DNA of 8,739 nt from Hyphomicrobiales bacterium. Its GTDB lineage: Bacteria > Pseudomonadota > Alphaproteobacteria > Rhizobiales > Aestuariivirgaceae. Both the position numbers and the translations under genes were made by a program. The stretch covers positions 477-9,215 of the forward strand of contig PLXI01000249.1 in NCBI GenBank assembly GCA_003151375.1, given 5' to 3'. The notes beneath the pieces are model-generated. The model searched no databases and was not told where the DNA came from. It saw only the letters and a program-made list of their open reading frames with translations. The stretch's first letter is position 1. Every line of letters starts with the position of its first letter. Shown here piece after piece: positions 6,140 through 8,739 of this stretch.

Positions 6140-7711
6140 ATGACCCCCAATCTGGCGGGCCAAGACCAACGTATGAACCTTCCCGCCGTGCCACGTTGGC
6201 TAGGTTTTATTGCGCTGTGCCTTGGCATGGCCATGGCCATTCTTGATATTCAGGTGGTTGTCACTTCTCTGCCGGTGATTGAAAAGGCCTTGAATATAGG
6301 CGCCGATCAGATGAGTTGGGTGCAAACCCTATATCTGATTGCAGAGGTGATCGCCATTCCGCTCACCGGCATGTTGTTGCGCGTGTTCACTTTGCGGCGC
6401 CTGTTTCTTGTTGGCATATTGGCTTTTACGTTGGCCTCTATCGACTGTGCCAATTCCAGCGGCTTTGCGGAATTGCTGGTGGGCCGCGTCGCACAAGGTT
6501 TTGCCGGCGGTATTTTAATCCCCCTTGTTTTCACCTCCATCTTTCTCTTGTTCCCACCGGGAATTCAGCAATCACTAGCAATCACCGTTGCAGGTTTTCT
6601 TGCTGTTTTAGCCCCGACTGTGGGGCCGCTGATTGGTGGATGGTTGACCGATCATTATTCATGGCATTGGCTGTTTTACGTTAACGTTGTGCCGGGTATT
6701 TTCGGGCTTTGCTTTGCGCTTTACGCGCTGCCCAAGCAATCCATGCACATGGAAGAGCTCAAACGGCTCGACTATTTTTCACTTTTGCTTTTGGCGGTGG
6801 GGCTGTCTGCCTTACTGATCGGGCTAAAATATGCGCCGCGCTCTGGCTGGCTTGACCCATTTGTAATGGCCTGCTTCGTGTTGGCTTGGGGCAGTCTTTA
6901 TTGGCTATGGAAGCGCCCTAACCCGGTGATCATGTTCCATCTGTTGGAAGATCGCTCTTTGCTGTTTGGCTGTATACTCAGCTTCCTCACTGGCTTTGTG
7001 CTTTATGCCAATATTTATTTGATCCCGGTGTTCATGTCTTTCGTGCGCGGGCATACGCCGCTCGAAATCGGCTTGACCACTATAGTGATGGGCCTTTCAC
7101 AATTGGTCACTGCGCCTTTTGCAGTGCAGATTGATCGGCGTGTAAATGCAAGACCACTGGCGGCCATTGGCTTTGCGGCCTTTGCGGTTGGGCTGTTTAT
7201 GAATGCCCATCTCACCGTGCTTTCTGATTCTGATAGTTATTTCTGGCCGCAATTGGTGCGTGGTGTGGCTTCAGCCTTTATCGTTTTGCCGCCCATCCGT
7301 TTTGCTTTGGCTTTGATGCCGGTGGACAAGGTGGGCGATGCCTCAGGCCTGTTCAATGTGGCGCGCAATATCGGCGGTGCCATTGGTATTGCGGTGGTGG
7401 ATACAATGATGTGGCAGCGATCTCCCATTTATGCCGATCAAATTCACGACTGGTTGAAAAATGCGCCTGATTTGGCGGCAGCGGCACTTGGCATGACGCC
7501 TGATGACTTGCCTGCTCCGGATGATGCGATGGGCTTGATGGGCATTATGGAAGATATTGGCCATGCGGCCCTTACCGGTGCATTGAATGAATGTTGGATT
7601 CTGCTGGGCGTGGTTTCTTTGCTGGCGCTGCCTGTGCTTTGGTGGCTGGGGCCGGTTAAAAGCGCCTTGCCCGTCAAAAAACTGGCTGCAGCAAGAGATA
7701 AAGGAGCCTAG
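6140..7711 (+). CDS. DHA2-family (EmrB-like) MFS multidrug exporter
   Basis: The 523-residue protein is a 14-helix major facilitator drug/proton antiporter of the DHA2 group, acting in the inner membrane. Visible motifs are AILDIQVVVTSLP (33-45; the DHA2 helix 1 motif with Asp36), WVQTLYLIAEVIAIPLTG (60-77), GRVAQGFAGG (115-124; motif B arginine Arg116) and the antiporter motif C region ending GPLIGGWLTD (162-171), followed by SWHWLFYVNVVPG (174-186). A polar loop at about 430-480 separates the last two helices, as is usual. The ATG at 6140 has no clear ribosome binding site; Met12 at 6173 is an alternative start. No membrane fusion protein (EmrA) or TetR/MarR regulator is adjacent, so partners and substrate are unknown. 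Confidence 0.92.
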   Translation: MTPNLAGQDQRMNLPAVPRWLGFIALCLGMAMAILDIQVVVTSLPVIEKALNIGADQMSWVQTLYLIAEVIAIPLTGMLLRVFTLRRLFLVGILAFTLASIDCANSSGFAELLVGRVAQGFAGGILIPLVFTSIFLLFPPGIQQSLAITVAGFLAVLAPTVGPLIGGWLTDHYSWHWLFYVNVVPGIFGLCFALYALPKQSMHMEELKRLDYFSLLLLAVGLSALLIGLKYAPRSGWLDPFVMACFVLAWGSLYWLWKRPNPVIMFHLLEDRSLLFGCILSFLTGFVLYANIYLIPVFMSFVRGHTPLEIGLTTIVMGLSQLVTAPFAVQIDRRVNARPLAAIGFAAFAVGLFMNAHLTVLSDSDSYFWPQLVRGVASAFIVLPPIRFALALMPVDKVGDASGLFNVARNIGGAIGIAVVDTMMWQRSPIYADQIHDWLKNAPDLAAAALGMTPDDLPAPDDAMGLMGIMEDIGHAALTGALNECWILLGVVSLLALPVLWWLGPVKSALPVKKLAAARDKGA

Positions 7712-7731
7712 TGCGCCAAAAATCTTTTTTT
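7693..7731 (+). terminator. Weak intrinsic terminator at the exporter stop
   Basis: An AT-rich outer stem (7693-7699 with 7722-7728, seven pairs with one G-U) encloses a short imperfect inner stem around GGAGC and GCGCC, with the TAG stop in the loop. Its 3' side is part of a run of seven T at 7725-7731. The hairpin is weak, so termination is only a possibility. Confidence 0.28.
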
Positions 7732-7749
7732 GAATTGCGTCCCCGAGGC

Positions 7750-7765
7750 CTTGACAGGAGTCAAG
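7750..7765. repeat. Perfect inverted repeat CTTGAC-4-GTCAAG
   Basis: CTTGAC (7750-7755) and GTCAAG (7760-7765) are exact complements around AGGA. The right arm includes a GANTC site (GAGTC, 7758-7762), the CcrM methylation motif of alphaproteobacteria. No T tract follows, so this looks more like a protein-binding dyad than a terminator. No known operator is recognised. Confidence 0.4.
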
Positions 7766-7833
7766 ACTGAATATGGCTTCCTCAACAAAGAGAATTTGGC
7801 GTTGGATTTATTTACTGAGAGTTCTTGAGCTTG

Positions 7834-7859
7834 CACCCAGAATCGGGTGAGTATCACCC
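7834..7859. repeat. Overlapping inverted repeats sharing one arm
   Basis: CACCC (7834-7838) can pair with GGGTG (7845-7849). The same arm, as GGGTGA (7845-7850), also pairs perfectly with TCACCC (7854-7859) around three bases. The two stems exclude each other. A GANTC site (GAATC, 7840-7844) lies in the first loop. The repeat sits 27 bp before the first NrdR-like box; its role is unknown. Confidence 0.4.
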
Positions 7860-7886
7860 TCATCAACAGCTGCTTATAGGCTGGAG

Positions 7887-7902
7887 ACACAATATCTGGT
7901 AT
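7887..7902 (+). promoter_or_regulatory. NrdR box 1 upstream of nrdJ
   Basis: ACACAATATCTGGTAT matches the NrdR consensus acaCwAtATaTwGtgt at 13 of 16 positions by eye. NrdR is the ATP/dATP-sensing repressor of ribonucleotide reductase genes and binds tandem boxes. The partner box starts exactly 31 bp downstream. Confidence 0.65.
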
Positions 7903-7917
7903 TAACCACTCGTTAAC
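7902..7917 (+). promoter_or_regulatory. CtrA-type site TTAA-N7-TTAAC between the NrdR boxes
   Basis: TTAA (7902-7905), seven bases, then TTAAC (7913-7917) is a full match to the binding consensus of CtrA, the alphaproteobacterial cell-cycle regulator. It fills the spacer between the two NrdR-like boxes and shares one base with the first. The motif is short and AT-rich, so chance is possible, but its placement is striking. TTAACA (7913-7918) could also serve as a -35. Confidence 0.5.
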
Positions 7918-7933
7918 ACACTAGCTATTGACG
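7918..7933 (+). promoter_or_regulatory. NrdR box 2, overlapping a -35 element
   Basis: ACACTAGCTATTGACG matches the NrdR consensus at 11 of 16 positions, including 8 of the 10 core positions (CTAGCTATTG). The 31-bp centre-to-centre distance from box 1 is the usual spacing of paired NrdR boxes. It overlaps TTGACG, so bound NrdR would block RNA polymerase. Confidence 0.55.
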
Positions 7934-7956
7934 TTAAGGGCTTGCTGCGTTACGTT
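7928..7956 (+). promoter_or_regulatory. Candidate nrdJ promoter
   Basis: TTGACG (7928-7933; 5 of 6) is followed by a 17-bp spacer and TACGTT (7951-7956; 3 of 6, with the important first two bases and last T). Transcription from here would give a leader of about 175 nt. The weak -10 is common in alphaproteobacterial promoters. Position relative to the NrdR boxes supports it. Confidence 0.42.
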
Positions 7957-8138
7957 CCATTTCCAAGGTTGCGTGGTGGTTTTGCGAGGGCGTTGGTCTT
8001 GTAAAACCGAAATCTGTGGGACAACAGTCAACACGCGTCTTGGGGGCGTAATTTCGCCAAACAGAGTTTTTAGAACCGAACACGGAGACATTTCTGTGCG
8101 CGTTTTGGCGCGTGCGGATGAGGGATATAGAGGGCATT
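7957..8138 (+). other. Long nrdJ 5' leader with three stem-loops
   Basis: This stretch has no recognised gene. Possible stems are GGTTTTGC with GTAAAACC (7978-7985 and 8001-8008, eight pairs with one G-U), GGCG with CGCC (8045-8048 and 8055-8058), and GTGCGCG with CGCGTGC (8096-8102 and 8109-8115, seven pairs with two G-U, loop TTTTGG). The last ends 14 nt before the ribosome binding site. No cobalamin riboswitch B12 box was found. An open frame from a TTG at 7928 to 8149 spans the leader but looks non-coding. Confidence 0.35.
8129..8134 (+). promoter_or_regulatory. Ribosome binding site of nrdJ
   Basis: AGAGGG lies four bases before the ATG at 8139. It fixes the start of nrdJ at the point where similarity to the family begins (MRIDRHYTKAG). 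Confidence 0.7.
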
Positions 8139-8739
8139 ATGCGGATTGATCGTCATTATACAAAAGCTGGACAAGATGCTTATACGGGATTGGATTTCCG
8201 CATTGGCGTGAGCGAAATTAAGAACCCTGATGGTTCGATCGTGTTCCGCTTGGCTGACATTGAAGTGCCCTCATCATGGAGCCAGGTGGCCACAGATATT
8301 CTGGCGCAGAAGTATTTCCGCAAAGCTGGTGTGCCCAAAGCGCTGAAGCGCGTTGAAGAAGAATCAGTTCCATCATGGCTATGGCGCACAGTTGCTGATG
8401 ATGAGGCCCTAAAAGATGTGCCCCTCAAAGAGCGCATTACGGGTGAGCGTTCAGCCAAGCAGGTGTTCAACCGTCTGGCTGGCACGTGGACGTATTGGGG
8501 CTGGAAGGGCAAATACTTCTCCACCGAAGAAGACGCCCGCGCTTTCTATGATGAAATGTGCTTCATGCTGGCCACGCAAAAATGTGCGCCGAATTCACCA
8601 CAATGGTTCAACACTGGCCTGCATTGGGCTTACGGCATCGACGGCCCAAGCCAAGGCCACCACTATGTTGATTTTGAAACTGGCAAGCTGACCAAATCCA
8701 AAACCGCTTATGAACATCCGCAGCCCCATGCCTGTTTCA
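8139..8739 (+). CDS. nrdJ: Vitamin B12-dependent (class II) ribonucleotide reductase, N-terminal part
   Basis: NrdJ reduces ribonucleotides to deoxyribonucleotides using adenosylcobalamin to make the thiyl radical, so it needs no oxygen and no small subunit. The window holds the first 200 codons of a much longer gene (family usually above 1,100 residues in alphaproteobacteria); it is cut by the window edge, not truncated. Recognisable blocks are MRIDRHYTKAGQDAY (1-15), NPDGSIVFRLADIEVP (29-44), ILAQKYFRKAGVP (54-66), FNRLAGTWTYWGWKGKYF (110-127), APNSPQWFNTGLHWAYGI (150-167) and AYEHPQPHACF at the end. Cys199 is probably one of the redox-active cysteines. Upstream lie paired NrdR boxes and a CtrA-type site. 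The family call is very secure. Confidence 0.95.
   Translation, partial: MRIDRHYTKAGQDAYTGLDFRIGVSEIKNPDGSIVFRLADIEVPSSWSQVATDILAQKYFRKAGVPKALKRVEEESVPSWLWRTVADDEALKDVPLKERITGERSAKQVFNRLAGTWTYWGWKGKYFSTEEDARAFYDEMCFMLATQKCAPNSPQWFNTGLHWAYGIDGPSQGHHYVDFETGKLTKSKTAYEHPQPHACF

Noticed and set aside
7708..7890. Minus-strand open frame of 60 codons after the exporter
   Set aside because: GTG start, no ribosome binding site, no recognisable domain, and it covers the inverted repeats. No support for a gene.
7712..8138. Cobalamin riboswitch upstream of nrdJ
   Set aside because: Looked for because NrdJ uses B12, but no B12 box or matching conserved core was visible on the plus strand.
7928..8149. 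Open frame of 73 codons from a TTG start across the nrdJ leader
   Set aside because: The start codon is the -35 element, there is no ribosome binding site, the composition is unlike the neighbours and it runs out of frame into nrdJ. It is best read as chance.

Overview
The window reads as a chromosomal segment of an alphaproteobacterium, probably of the Hyphomicrobiales (Rhizobiales). Three things point there: a bacterial homologue of the mitochondrial complex I subunit NDUFA12 next to a lone mlaD and a DUF2155-type secreted protein, a cobalamin-dependent ribonucleotide reductase (nrdJ), and a CtrA-type site (TTAA-N7-TTAAC) upstream of nrdJ. No transposase, integrase, phage gene, CRISPR array, tRNA or rRNA was seen. 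The content is mostly core metabolism and envelope functions.

Layout. Positions 1-948 (minus) hold a tight operon of NDUFA12, mlaD and the start of a DUF2155-like gene, coupled by two ATGA overlaps. A good sigma70-like promoter sits in the 56-bp gap before it. Positions 1005-3020 (minus) hold a 671-residue membrane protein fusing DedA, PAP2 and LssY-C domains; its PAP2 part lacks the catalytic histidine of motif 3. A 100-bp divergent gap separates it from a TauE/SafE-type transporter (3121-3879, plus), whose end overlaps by 13 bp the end of psuG. psuK and psuG (5630 to 3867, minus) form a two-gene pseudouridine breakdown operon. A short divergent gap leads to a GFA-domain zinc protein (5678-6052, plus) and a 14-TM DHA2-type drug exporter (6140-7711, plus).

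Positions 7712-8138 are a 427-bp non-coding region before nrdJ, which runs off the window at 8739. This is the richest regulatory DNA here: two NrdR-box-like sequences exactly 31 bp apart, a perfect CtrA-type site filling the gap between them, a -35/-10 candidate, several inverted repeats upstream, and a leader of about 175 nt with three possible stem-loops.

How the genes work together: NDUFA12 acts in respiratory complex I assembly. MlaD and the DUF2155 protein belong to the envelope, as does the DedA/PAP2/LssY fusion (lipid handling). PsuK and PsuG recycle pseudouridine to uracil and ribose 5-phosphate. nrdJ makes deoxynucleotides, and its control region suggests response to both nucleotide state and cell cycle. 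The strongest points for follow-up are the nrdJ control region and the degenerate PAP2 domain. I do not see a clearly new multi-gene system.
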